From Megascapheus bottae (taxonomy: Eukaryota > Chordata > Mammalia > Rodentia > Geomyidae), in the NCBI GenBank assembly GCA_024803745.1, contig JANJXV010000040.1, positions 524,001 to 588,000 of the forward strand: a DNA stretch of 64,000 bases, written 5' to 3'. Shown piece by piece: positions 23,180-35,400 of this stretch; position 1 is the stretch's first letter; each line of letters opens with the position of its first letter. The notes beneath the pieces were generated by a model, which saw nothing but the letters and a program-made list of their open reading frames with translations, did no database searches and had not been told where the DNA came from. The translations under genes were made by a program, and so were the position numbers.

Positions 23180-24060
23180 TCCAACCTCCTGATTTAACCT
23201 CGGAGGACGAGCACAGGGCCAGGGGCAGGGTGTTCAGGGGCCTTAGCTCAGATTCATTCATTCATTCATTCTTCATTCATTCACTCATGCCTCCCTCCCT
23301 CCTCCCTGCCTCCCCCCTCCCCTTTCTTCCTCCTCTATCCCTTCTCTCCCTACCTTTTCCCATTCTCCACTTTCCCTCTTTCCCTTTTCCCCTCCTCCCC
23401 TTATCTCCCTCTCCTTCCTCCCCCCTCCTCCTCTCTTCTCTCCCTCCTCTTCCTTCCGCCCTTCCTCCTATTCCCTCTCTTTTCCTTTTTCATCCTTGGT
23501 CTTGAACTCCAGACCTGGGCGCAGTCTCTGATCCTCTGCGTGTTCAAGGCTGGTTTCATGCACTGGAGCCACAGCTCCTCTTCTGCCTTTTCCTGACTGG
23601 TTTACTGGAGATGAGAGTCTCGCAGACTTCCCTGCCCTGGCTGGCCTCCGACCGCGATCCTCCCTCCGACCTCTGCCTCTGGAGGAGCTGCGATGAGGGG
23701 CCTGAGCCCCTGGAGCTGGGTTCCTGCTGTAGGTTTCACAGTGGTGTGGAATCGTGAATAGAGAAGTCGTGTGTTTATTACTTGGACATTAAGTTAGAAG
23801 ACTGAAGATTTGCAGCTGGCTTCCCAGAAATGAAACTGACAGAACCCATGGCTCTGGCCCTGGATGGGGAAGGGAAGCCAGTGACCCTGGGGTCCTGAGT
23901 CCCTTCTGTGCAGTGAGGATGAGGTGGAGGAGAGAGCGTAGAGCTGGCCCAGGAGCGGTCCAGAGCTTCCTGGAACAAGACGCTCTGCTTTCCCTGCATT
24001 CTCTCCCGCAGCCCCAGAGCTATGCATCCGTTTGTGGTCCTTGAACTCAGGGCCTGGGGC
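23180..24060. repeat. Simple repeats and minus-oriented SINE at the duplication junction
   Basis: (ATTC)n at 23252-23290, then a 200-base T/C-rich tract to 23495, then a SINE (23500-23720) and unique sequence with no convincing exon. It marks the boundary between duplication units. Confidence 0.7.
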
Positions 24061-26400
24061 CTGATGTGTGATGGGCGGGTCCTGTGGGGAGTGGCGTGCG
24101 TGTGAGGCGTGTCCTCTGCATGATAGGAGGGCCAGCCATAGATGGGTGGGGCCTGCGTGTGGTGGGCGGGGCCTGCATGTGAGGAGTTGGGCTTGTCAGT
24201 TATGGGATGGACCTGGTGAGAGGGCGGGGCTTGTATGGGGGCGGGGCCTGTGTGAGAGGCGGGGTCCATGTGCTGGGAGGCTCCTCCACGGGATGGGCTG
24301 CCCTTGCAGGAGAAGGGAGGGGTCTGTGTGTGGCCTGTGTGTGAAAGGAGGGGTCTCCGTAGGGTGGACGAGGCTTGCGTATTCCGAGCGCGCTGTGCAT
24401 GTGATGGGAGGGGCCTGCGCGTGAGGGGCGGGGCCTGATTGTCATGAGTGTCCTGGGGCATGATGGGAGGGGTTGTGTGTGATCCGGGGAGGGGCCCTAG
24501 GCATGATGGGAGGGCCAACGGGTAATGACTGGTGAGGCATGATGGGAAGGACCGCAGGTGGTGGGCGTGGACTGTGGGGAAGGGGCGTGGTCCTCACGAG
24601 AGCAGCCTATGTGAGATGGGAGGGCCTTGGGGGAGGAGCCTCCGTGTGCTGGGCGTGGCCTGCGCGTGATGGGCGGGGTCTTCGTAGGATAGCTGGGGCT
24701 GGCGTGGTAGTGGGCTCTGCATGTGTTGGGCGGGGCCTATGCGTGGTGGGCGGGGTCTGCGTAGGATGGGTGGGGCTGGCGTGTCAGTGTGCTCTACATG
24801 TGATGGGCGGGGCCTGCGGGTGACGGGCGGGTCTGCGTGTGAGGGGCGGGGCCTGTGGAGTGGGTCTCGCGTGCGTTGATGGACCAGGCAGGAGAGAGTT
24901 GAGTGGACCGTCCATGATGGAGAGGCCTGCGCATGATGGTAGAGGCCTGGGAGGGACCAGGAGGGGCCTGGGCGGTGTGGGGAGGGGCCTGGTGTGAAGG
25001 AGGAGGAGAAATGGACGGGGCCTGCGTGTGAAGGGAAGGTCGGCGCCGGAGGGGGAGAGGCCTGCGGGAGAAGTGGGGGTCCTGCGCATGAGACCAGGGC
25101 CTGCGGGGAGGGAGGGCCTGCGGGGGAGGGCGGGGCCTGCAGGGGGGAGAGGCCTCTCCAAGAGTGGGGGAGGAGGACCTGAGTGTTAGGGGAGGAATCT
25201 GCAGGTGAAGAGCCCGTCCTGCACGGGATAGGAGGAGCTGCATGTCCTGGGTGGGGCCTGTGGGGTACAAGGGGCGGGTGTGCTGAGCGGGGCCTTGTAC
25301 TCCGCGCGGTCTGTGTAGTGGGCGGGGCCTACGAGGTGGGTGGGGCATGTGCGTTGGGCGGGGTCGGTGGGACGGGCATGGACTGTGTGAGGGGCGTGGA
25401 CTGTGTAGTGAGCGGGGCCTGTAGGTTGGGCGGGGTCGGTGTGATGGGCGTGGACTGTGTGGTGGGCGTGGACTGTGTAGTGAGTGGGTACTGTAGGTTG
25501 GGCGGGGTCGGTGTGGTGGGCGTGGACTGTGTAGTGAGTGGGTCCTGTAGGTTGGGCGGGGTCGGTGTGAGGGGCGTGGACTGTGTGGTGGGCGTGGACT
25601 GTGTAGTGAGTGGGTCCTGTAGGTTGGGCGGGGTCGGTGTGAGGGGCGTGGACTGTGTGGTGGGCGTGGACTGTGTAGTGAGTGGGTCCTGTAGGTTGGG
25701 CGGGGTCGGTGTGAGGGGCGTGGACTGTGTGGTGGGCGTGGACTGTGTAGTGAGTGGGTCCTGTAGGTTGGGCGGGGTCGGTGTGAGGGGCGTGGACTGT
25801 GTGGTGGGCGTGGACTGTGTAGTGAGTGGGTCCTGTAGGTTGGGCGGGGTCGGTGTGGTGGGCGTGGACTGTGTACTGAGTGGGTCCTGTAGGTTGGGCG
25901 TGGACTGTGTGGTGGGCGTGGACTGTGTAGTGAGTGGGTCCTGTAGGTTGGGCGGGGTCGGTGTGGTGGGCGTGGACTGTGTACTGAGTGGGTCCTGTAG
26001 GTTGGGCGTGGACTGTGTGGTGGGCGTGGACTGTGTAGTGAGTGGGTCCTGTAGGTTGGGCGGGGTCGGTGTGAGGGGCGTGGACTGTGTAGTGAGCCGG
26101 GCCTGTAGGTTGGGCGCGGCGTCTGTGACAGGAGGGTCTACTATGGTGGGCGGAGCCTTGTGCTGGGCGGGGTCGGTGTGATGGGCAGGGTGTTTGATGG
26201 GCGTGGTCTGGGTGGTGGGCGTGGCCTGCATGCTGGGCAGGGCTGCAGTGATGGACGGGTCCTTGTGGAAGGCGGGCCCTGCCCGTCAGTTGGACTTATT
26301 CCTGGCCTGTGGGTGAGGGGAGGGGCCGGAACCTGTGGGCGGGGCGTGTGCGAGGGCGGGGCGTGTGCGACGGCGGGGCGTGTGCGAGGGCGGGGCCTGG
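24060..26400. repeat. GC-box minisatellite block, unit 2, with a 72 bp higher-order array
   Basis: 24060-25150 parallels unit 1. From about 25380 to 26110 the block becomes about ten copies of a 72 bp unit (ggactgtgtagtgagtgg.. through ggtgtgaggggcgtggact), several lacking a sub-block. Each unit carries gggcggggtc and two or three ggcgtgg boxes. This ordered array is absent from unit 1. Confidence 0.9.
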
Positions 26401-27150
26401 GCTGCTCTCCTGCTCCAGGCTGGGCCTCCGCTCAGCCTCCTCCTCCCTGCTGGTTGGCGCGGGCCTACGCCGTCCTCCAGTCCACCTGGTCCCAGCCCTG
26501 CTTCCCGCGGCCTCCGGCCCAGCCCCGTCCACACGGGACCTGGAGACGGGAACCCGCTCGGACCCGGCCTCGGTGCGGGAGCCCAGACCGGACGCCGCGG
26601 GGTCGCAGCCGGCCGGGCCCCTCCTGCCCGGCGCCTGGCCACACCCGGACCCCGAGAGCCTCCACGAAGCCGGCCTGGCGGCGTGGCGCAGCGGCTGGAG
26701 CGCCAGGCCCACCGGGGCCGTCATTCCAAACCAGACTCGACCCGACCTGAACGTGGACGGGGGGATGGAGGGTGGACACCTGGGGGGACCGGAGGCGGCC
26801 GGGCAGGACGCGCGCAGGGCTGACGGCGACCTCCGCGGACCACACTCGGCCACGCCGGACCGGGGCTGGGGCTGAGAGCGCGGGATGGCGGGGCACAGCC
26901 AGGCGGGCAGCGGGGCCTGGAGCCTCGTCTCCAGGGAACCAGGAGCCAAAGCTGCGAGTGGAGCCGCGGACCAGGGGGTGGAGCGCCAGCCCTGAGAGAA
27001 AACACCCAGACAGCAGGGTGAGGGGCTCAGATCCAACCCCAGGAAGGCCATTATCACATGGGGACGGGAAGAGAGCAAGAGAGGAGGAGGAGGGGGGGGA
27101 GAGGAGGGAGGGAAGACAGAGGCGGGGGGAGGAGGGAGGGAGGGAGGGAG
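26400..27150. other. CpG-rich segment present only in the second duplication unit
   Basis: About 600 bases of very CpG-rich, non-repetitive DNA (26420-26880) with open frames on both strands, followed by a degraded SINE arm (26940-27050) and purine-rich simple sequence. The matching position in unit 1 (19360-19550) holds only about 190 bases. No protein was recognised. Confidence 0.5.
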
Positions 27151-28907
27151 GGAATCCCAGCCACTCAGGAGGCTGAGATCTGAGGTTCACAGCTTGGAAC
27201 AGGAGTCCATGAGACTCTTTACCTCCCATGAACCAGAAAAAGCCATCTGAGCTGTGGTTGGATGGACTTGAACAACATTCTGGTATTTTTATTGGGGGGG
27301 GCGAGGTCACTCCTGGGTCTGAACCCAGGGCCTGGGCACTGTCCCTGAGCCTCCTCGGCTCATGGCTGGCCCTGCACCACCTCAGCCCCAGCCCCTCTGC
27401 CCCCTTTGTCTGTGTCTGGGATGCTAAGGAATGGAGCCCAGGGTTCTGTGCAGGCCAGGCCAGCACTCGACCACCAGGCCTCACTCCTGGCCCTTGAACA
27501 AACATGCAGAGACACAGAGTTCAGTCCCCACGGCTGACACCACCACAACACACACACAACCACACACTTGCTCTGGGTCTGGAGGGTGGACACAGGGTGT
27601 GACACTGGGCTCGGGGCTGCTGGAAGAGGATTGGTGGAAAGTGACAGGATTGGGAGATCTGGGCAGGGCGGGGCCTTCCCTGGCTTCCCAAGAAAAGGCA
27701 GAGACCCGAAGAAGCACAGCCATTTACTACTGGTTGCTGTGTGTCCCTGGAGACCCGTCCACATTCAACAGCAAGGACAGCCCCAGAGTCCTGGGGATCC
27801 CACCACTGGCACCTCCACAACTGTAAGTTCAAACCCTTCCTTCCTTCCTTCCTTCTTTCCTTCCTTCCTTCCTTCTTCTGTGTCCAGTTTCATGGTGGCC
27901 TTTAGATCATAGACTCTCACTGACTTCTGGATCCAGGATCCTCAGATCTCAGGCTCCTGAGTAGCTGGAACGACAGGCGTGAGCCACAGGTACTGAACTC
28001 AGGACCTGAGCACAGGCTTTCAGCTTTCTCAAGCCTAGAGCTCTAGCACTACTACTGGCATTTTTCTATGTGATGCCAAGCAATTAAACCCTGGTCTCCT
28101 GCCTACTGGGAAAATCACTTTACCACAGGGCCAAACTCCCAGCCTTGCTGGTTCTTCGTTGTCTGTGTTGCCAGTTCTACCACTTGAGGCACAGCTCCAC
28201 CAATGGCTTTTTGCTGCTTCATTGGAGATCAGAGTCTCAGGGCCTTTCCTTCCTGGGCAGACTTGACACTGAGATTCCCAGATCTCAGCCTCCTGAGCAG
28301 CTGGGAATAGAGGCCTGAGCTGAGGGCTGGGTGTGGGCCTTAACCCCAGCTGGAGGAGCAGGAAGGCAGGCAGGCTGCGGGGAGCTGTCCATGGTACCTG
28401 AGAAGGAATCTCTCTCCTCCTGGGGTCACTGGCTGTGCCACCAGATGATTAGAGCAAGCCAGCTACAGAACTCCTCTGTTGGGACGGGCTTGCCATTGTA
28501 TCCTTGTCAGTGCTCCACTCTAGGAGACCTGTACACTTTTGGTGTTGGTCCTGGGTCTTGAACCCAGGGCCCGGGCACTGTCCCTGAATTCCTCCCTCCT
28601 GGCTGGTGCTCTACCATTTGAGCCACACCTCCAGTTCTCAGTTTCTGGTCGATCTTTGTTGATAAGAATCTCAGGAGAGCCAGGAGTGTGGCCTAGTGGT
28701 AGAGTGCTTGCCTAGCATGCACACAGCCCTGGGTTCAATTCCTTCCTCATACACAGAAGAAGCCGGAAGTGGTGCTGTGGCTCAACTGTTCATTTCAACT
28801 TTTTATTTGTAAATGTCTTCCAGGACTTTCCTTGGGTCAACCTGATTGGTGCTAAGTATTCTCTTCTCTAAACATCAGAGCCGTTAAAAGCAAAAAGGGA
28901 CAGAAGC

Positions 28908-30575
28908 ATGGAGGTTCACAAGCAAAAGGAAGATGCCAACAAGCTCAGCAGACCAACAAGTAAGTGACAATGAAGTCAAAATCAAACAAGAAAGTATTTT
29001 TTGGTTTTTTTTTCTTATTGTTGTTTTTTTTTGGCCAAGCCTGGGGCTTGATCTCAGGCCTGGACACTGTCCTTGGGATTTCTGATGGCTACAGCTCTAC
29101 CACTTGAGCCACAGCTCCACCTCTATTTTATTTTTTCTGTATATATGGTACGCAGGAAGGAAATCACACATGCTGGGCGAGCACTCTACCACTAGGCAAA
29201 ACCCCCAGGCCTTGCTTTTCTTTTGTCAGAAGACTTCACGTGCAGAGGAACCGATCCAAATCCACAGCCATGGAGCACCAACCATGCAGAAAGCCAAGCA
29301 AATGGGAAGCAGAAGAGGAGAAAACCTGAAGAAGAAAAAAGACCCAAAGAACGGGAAGTGGCAGGAAAAGGGAAATGGCATAGAAGGGGACACCGGAAAC
29401 TGGGTCCCAAGAAAGCCCGGGTCAGCAGGCCCCTCTTAGAAACTCTCTGGGCCAGGTTCAAGTTGTCGCGGTATCCCAGAGTCCAGGACTACCTGCAGCT
29501 GTCCTTTGAGTTGAGCCTGACAGATGTGCAGGTGAGCGTCTCCTCCTCCCGCTGCAGCCCCTGCTCCCCCTCGCCAGCCCCCCGCCCTGCCCTCCTCTGC
29601 ACTCAGCCCCTCTCCTCAATCCCCAGATTCATCAGTGGTTCCAAACCAAGAGGAGGCAGTACCAGGATGAAATGGCTCGATGCAGGCATGAGAGGAGGAG
29701 GAGGTAAGCCATAGCAGGTGGGGAGAAAGAGCAACGGCACGATCTTCCTTTCTTCTTCTTTTTGTTTTTATTCTTCTTTTTGGTGGAGGGGCTTGAACTC
29801 TGGGCCCGGCGCGGTTCCCGAGCTCCTCAGCTCAAGGCCAGCACCTACCCCTGGAGCCCCAGCTCCTCCTCCATGAGGTTCACTGGACAGCAGAGTCCCC
29901 TGGACTCTCCTGCCTGGGCCGGCTTTGAACTGCGGTCCCCAGATCTCAGCCTCCCGAGTGGCTGGGTCGACAGGCCCGGGCCGCCCTGCCCGCTCAGCGT
30001 CACTGCCTGTCTGGGCTCCGGGACGATGGTTTTAGTGACTCCTAGTTCATGTAGCCGTGCACTTTAGTAATGATCTGCCTTGACCCCGGGAGGCCCTGCT
30101 CCGAGTCGTGTCCGGTCCCGCGTGGATCTCGCTCGCAGCCGCACACTGACGGCCTTTCCTATGCTCTCCATCCAGCCAGCGGAGCGATGCCGCCGCGCCG
30201 GGGGCCGACGCAGGACGGAAAGCCGGGGGTCCGCCGGGCCCCGCGGCCTTCCAGCGGGAGCAGGCCCGGCCCGGCCACGCCGGCGAGCGCCCGTGGACCC
30301 CGTGGGCCGCCGCGGGCCCCTGCGGCCTAGGCCCTGCGGAGCAGTCCTGGAGGCCGGCGGCCAACGGCGAGCTGATTGGGCCCCAGCGCTGTCAGCCAGA
30401 CCGCACAGCCAATCAGAGGAAGGGAGGCGGAGTCAGCCCTAGCAGCCCCACCCCGAGACGGAAGGCGAGCCAGAACGGCCAGCCAATCAGAGGGCCGGAG
30501 AACGTGAGCCAGAACGGCCAGCCAGTCAGCGGCCTGGAGAATGTGGTCCAGAACGTCGAGCCAATCAGGGGCTGA
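28908..30575 (+). CDS. NANOGNB-like divergent homeobox protein, copy 2
   Basis: Exons: 28879-28959 (ATG at 28908), 29230-29531, 29627-29703, 30176-30575 (TGA 30573-30575); 276 residues. The first three coding exons translate identically to copy 1, including Thr at homeodomain position 51. The last exon differs by a few substitutions (for example early R-E-D becoming G-A-D) and is exactly 39 bases shorter because it has one fewer 13-residue repeat. The frame is intact to the same stop, and the poly(A) signal is at 30705-30710. The open frame in both copies, with an in-frame unit difference, argues that the C-terminal exon is translated. The promoter is not defined; a possible noncoding exon is 27772-27822. 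Confidence 0.7.
30468..30572 (+). repeat. 39 bp coding repeat in NANOGNB-like copy 2
   Basis: Two full units and one partial unit (SQNGQPIRGPENV, SQNGQPVSGLENV, VQNVEPIRG), one unit fewer than copy 1. Confidence 0.85.
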
Positions 30576-30734
30576 GGGACGGAGGCACGCGGTTGTTCCC
30601 GCCTGTGATTGCGTCTGGCGTCTGACGGGCTCGCGGGACGTCCAATGAGCGTGAGCCTCCCTTTCCAGCCCCTCCCTCTTCCTGATGGCTGTCAATGAAC
30701 CCTCAATAAATGAGTGCTGTTCCCCACACTGCGC

Positions 30735-32470
30735 CCAATCTCCTGATTTAACCTCGGAGGACGAGCACAGGGCCGGGGGCAGGGTGTTCAGGGTCCTTAG
30801 CTCAGATTCATTCATTCTTCATTCATTCATTCACTCATGCCTCCCTCCCTCCTCCCCCTCCTCTCCCTTTTTTTTTAATTAAATAATTTATTAGCATTGA
30901 TGTTTTCATCATATTTCAAATGACGTGTTTAATACACAAGTATTCATCCCTTCTCTTTTAGATTTAATTTTATTTGGGGGGGGACCATATGGAGGGGTTA
31001 CAGGTACAATCCCAGATACAGGTGCATTACTTCTCACACATGGACGCCCCTTCTCATGTCCCCATTTCCCCCACCCCTCCTCCTTCTCTCCCTCTTCTCT
31101 TCCCCCCTGCCTCCTCTTCCTTCCAGCCTTCCTTCTCTTCCCTCTTTTTTTCTTTTTCATCCCAGATCTTGAACTCCAGGCCTGGGCGCTGTCCGTGAGC
31201 GCTTGTGCTCCAGGCTGGTGCTCCACCACTTGAGCCAGAACCACTGTCTGCTTTTTCTGAGGACTCATGGATGGTCAGAGTCTCAGGGAGTTTTGCATTC
31301 AGGCTGGCTTTGAACTGTGATCCTCAGGTCTCAGTCTGGTGAGTGGCCAGGTGACAGGTCTGCTCCACCGCGTCCTGTCACCACCCCAGTGTCCCCTCCT
31401 TGGGGACACGAGGTGCCAGGCGCCCTAGGTCGTGGATTTGGTCCTGCCTGAGGTTGGTTGCAGTTTCCATTGTGGGTTTGTTGCGGGGGTCTCTCCATTT
31501 GGTGAGCCCCATCTTCAGAGCTGGATTTCGGGGTGTCTTCATGGTGGAGTCAGCAGCTGCAGCTGGACTCAAGCTTTTCAAGGCAAAACCCACATGCTTG
31601 GGTGAACTTCAGGTTCCTGGAGAAATAGCCACCTAAGGGGAGCCCCTGAGATTTTCCCTCCACAGAGATGATCGGACAGAGCCAGGCAGGCCATCGGGCC
31701 CTTTTAGGGAGAAGGGCAGGACGGCTTTCTCAGCAAGAGCCCGGAGACTGTGACACCTGCAGGGCTGAGAGTTCGCCCAGCCCAGCCCACCTGCAGCTAG
31801 GAATCCGCAAATTGAATGAAAGGCCCCTCTCACCTCCAAGCTTCTCCTGCGTCCGGGGTTGGCTCTGTCCACCTGGCCGGGAATCCTGCCTGTAATCCCT
31901 GCTATTCAGGAAGCTGAGATCTGAGGGTTGCAGTTCAAAGCCAGCCTGGAGGGAAGAAAGTCCTTGAGGCTCTTTATCTCCAAGGAACCACCAGAAAACC
32001 ACAATTGGTGCTGTGTTTCCAAGTGGTAGAGCAGAGCGCCAGCCTTGAGCCCAGGAGCTCAGGGGCAGTACTCCCGCCTGGGTTCAAGTCCCAGGACTAA
32101 CAACGACAACAACAAAGTAGTTATTGAACATTTAATTTTTAAAGAGATTGTTAGGTTCCCTGCCCTCTTTTTTTTTTTTTTTTTGGCCAGTCCTGGGGTT
32201 TGAACTCAGGGCCTGAGCACTGTCTTTGGGCTTTCTCAAGGTTGGAGCTCTACCACTTGAGCCACAGTACCACACAGCTTTTTGTGTATATGTGGTACAG
32301 GGGAATCGAACCCAGGACTTCATGCTTGCTAGGCAAGCACTCTACTACTAGACCGAACTCCTGGCCCATAGATTTTTTTCCCTTTAGTCCCCTCTATACA
32401 AGCATCTTCTTACCAATACCGTCCTCACCATCCTCACCATCCTTCCTATAGGGCAGGAGATCTCTGTCCT
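30735..32470. repeat. Intergenic: simple repeats, SINEs and an unidentified 250-base segment
   Basis: (ATTC)n at 30805-30835; a T-rich stretch to 30970; minus-oriented SINE pieces at 31155-31370; a plus 7SL-headed dimer at 31880-32100; a minus tRNA-headed dimer at 32168-32370. The segment 31380-31640 is not one of these repeats. On the minus strand it is open for 71 codons with no recognised family. Confidence 0.65.
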
Positions 32471-32474
32471 AATC

Positions 32475-35400
32475 TTTCCTTTTACCGGAATACTAAGAAG
32501 TCAGGGAGGCAGAGTCTCTGTCAGCCAATCACATCCTATATTTTCCTGGTAATCCCCAGTGGGCCTGCCTCCTGGATCCTCTCTCACCTTTGGGCCTCCA
32601 TCCTCTGGCCTCCACTCTGCAGCCTCTTGTGATCTCAGAAGAAAGTAATCATTTTAACTGAGCACAAGCAACTCTCTTACCCCCCACCCCACACCTACCC
32701 CGGGCTAGGTGGTTAGTCTGGTAAGGTAAACAGGAATTTTGGGGTGGCTCAGATCCACACACACAGACACACACACACACACACACACACACAGAGCTTT
32801 TTTTTTTTTTTTGGTCGGTCATGGGGCTGGAACTAGACCCAGGTGCCGTCCCTGAGCTCTACAGCTCCAGGCTACCGCCCTACCTTTGAGCCAAGCCCCA
32901 CTTCCCTTTTTCTAGAGGTTAATTGGAGATAAGAGTCTCAGTTCCTTTTGTGCCCAGCTTGCTTTGAACCTTGATCCTCAGATCCTCAGCCTTCTGAGTA
33001 GCTAGGATTACTTGCGTGAGCGAGTTGTTTGTTTGTTTGTTTTCCTCAAGATTGGTGCTCTACCACTTGAGCCACAGCCACCCAGCTGGCTTTTTGGCAG
33101 TTGATGAGAGTCACAGACTCTTTCCTGGCCAGGCTGGCTTTGAAGTGTGAGTCTCAGATCTCAGTGTTCTGAGTGGCGGGGGTGACAGGTGCAAACCACT
33201 GGAGTCCACCAAGAATCTGAAATTCTTCAAAGGCAGAGAGCTGTACTCAACCCCAGAGCTCTCCATTTGTGAGTCTACGGGAACTCCAGGCCAAGAGATT
33301 TACACTTCTATTGCCCTGGCAGGGGGCATTCCTACTGCTTCAGGGGAGAATTGTCCTTTCCTTAGCTTTGTACTCAGGGAATTTAGTACCTGCTGCCTTC
33401 TTGTCCCATCTATGCAGGACGCTGAGATCTGAGGACCATGGTTGAATGAAGCCCAGTGGGGAAAGTCTTGGGAATTCTTATCTCCAAAGAAACAACCACG
33501 GTGGAGCTGCGTCTCAAGTGGTAGAATGCCAGCTTTGAGCAAAAGAGCTCTGGGACAGTGCCCAGGCCCTAAGTTCAAGTCTTAGGAGAGACCAAAAAAA
33601 AAGAATTAGATAAACAGATATCTTGAGGAGCTGGGAGTTTGGCCTAGTGGTAGAGTACTTGCCTAGCATACACGAAGGCCCGGGTTCAATTCCTCCATAC
33701 CACATACATAGAAAAAAAAAGCCAGAAATGGTGCTGTGGCTCAAGTGGTAGAGCTCTAGCCTTGAGAAAACCCAAGGACAGTGCTCAGGCCCTGAGTTCA
33801 AGTCCAGGACTGGCAAAAAAAACAAAACAAAACAAAAAAAAATAGATCTAGATAGACAGATAACTAGATAGATAGAGGATCGATAGATATCTAGAGAGAC
33901 AGATAGATAACAGGAATAAATGATAGCTAGCTATAGACTAGATCGATGAGATATAAACAGAAAGATGGATGCTAAACCATATTCTGTGCAAGATAGAAAG
34001 AGATTTAAAGTAATCTCGTAAATAGGCCCCAGCTACTCAGGAGGCAGAGATCTGAGGATGGAGGTTCAAAGCCAGCCTGAGCAGGAAAGTCCAGGAGACT
34101 CTTATCTTCAATGAACCATCAGAAAACTGTAAGTGGAGCTGTGGCTCAAGTGGTAGAACACCAGCCTTGAGCTGAACTGCTCAGGGGCAGTGCCCAGGCC
34201 CTGAGTTCAAGTCCTATGACAGACCAGAAAAAAAAATCTAGTCAGAAGAAAACAAAGACAATTAGAGGGTTGGGGCTGTAGTTTAATGTCAGAGCACTTG
34301 CCTGGCGCACTTATGAACCCCTAAATTTCAATCTCAGGACCCCAAAAGTTATTTTTTAAAAATAAGTTGAGGGCCGGGGGTTTGGCCTAGTAGTAGAGTG
34401 CTTGCCTAGCATGCACAAAGACCCGGGTTCGATTCCTCAGTAGCACATATATAGAAAAAAGCCAGAAGTGGTGCTGAGGCTCAAGTGGTAGAGCTCTAGC
34501 CTTGAGAAAGCCCAAGGACAGTGCTCAGGCCCTGAGCTCAAGCCCAGGACTGGCAAAAAAAAAAAAAAAAAAAAAAGAGGTTGAGTCAGGCACAGTAGCT
34601 CACACCTATAATCCCAGCTACTCTGGAGGCTGAGATCTGAAGCTCCAGGTTCAAAGCCAGTCCAGGTAGAAAAGTCCATGAGACTCTTTTTTTTGTGTGT
34701 GTGTGGGGTCACAGGGCTTGAACTTGGCCTGGGTGTTGTCCCTTAGCTCTTCAGCTCCAGGTATCGCCCTACCCTTGAGCCAAGCCCCACTTCCCTTTTT
34801 TTAGAGGTTAATTGGAGATAAGAGTCTCAGGTCCTTTTGTGCCCGGGCTGGGTTTGAACCTTGATCCTCAGATCTCAGCCTCCTGAGAAGCTAGGATGAC
34901 AGGTGTGAGCCACCATGCCTGGTTAAGTCCCCGAGACTGATCTCCAATGAACCAGAAAACCACAAGTGAAGCCTTGGCTCAAGGGGTAGAGCACCAGTCT
35001 GAGTTCAAGCTCCACAAGTAAATTAATAAATATGCATCTATATGAATACTTATAGATTGTTTGGAAACTCAAACAGGTCAGTTCCACCTTTAAAAAATTT
35101 ATCCAGAGCATGAGGAAGAATCTGAAAGACTTGAACATAAGCACAAAAACCACAAGGACAGAGTAACCTAAGAAGAAGAAGTAAGAAGAAGAAGAAGAAA
35201 ATAAAATGTGTCCTGGGACTTGAACTCACAGCCTGGGCACTGTCCCTGAGTTTTTTCACACAGGTTGGTGCTTTACCACTTGTGCCACTTTAGATTCTTT
35301 TTTTTTTTTTTTTTTTTTTTTCTGCTGGTTCATTGGAGATCAAACTTTCCTGCTTGGACTGGCTTTGAACTGTAAACCTCAGATCTTAGCCTCCTGAGTC

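Larger units (their letters stand above)
17460..31130. repeat. Tandem segmental duplication containing two NANOGNB-like genes
   Basis: Unit 1 (about 17460-23490) and unit 2 (about 23490-31130) share, in order: a minus-oriented SINE (17470 and 23500), a GC-box minisatellite block, a SINE/(CA)n segment (19558 and 27152), the homeobox gene and a T/C-rich tail. From 19558 to 23280 the two copies are nearly identical at an offset of about 7594 bases; the central homeobox exons have identical translations, introns included in large part. This points to a very recent duplication or ongoing gene conversion. Confidence 0.9.

Noticed and set aside
25183..26231. Open frames of 332 codons (plus) and 300 codons (minus) over the 72 bp array
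   Set aside because: They exist on both strands only because the 72 bp unit is a multiple of three; translation is a simple repeat with no start context or splice support.
26296..27505. Long open frames on the minus strand (up to 346 codons) and overlapping plus frames
   Set aside because: Several overlapping frames in CpG-rich DNA with Pro/Arg/Gly/Ser composition; none shows a family motif or continues into unit 1.
31378..31593. A 71-codon minus-strand open frame between the duplication and NANOG
   Set aside because: No recognised family, splice signals or flanking exons; a chance frame or old repeat fragment is more likely.
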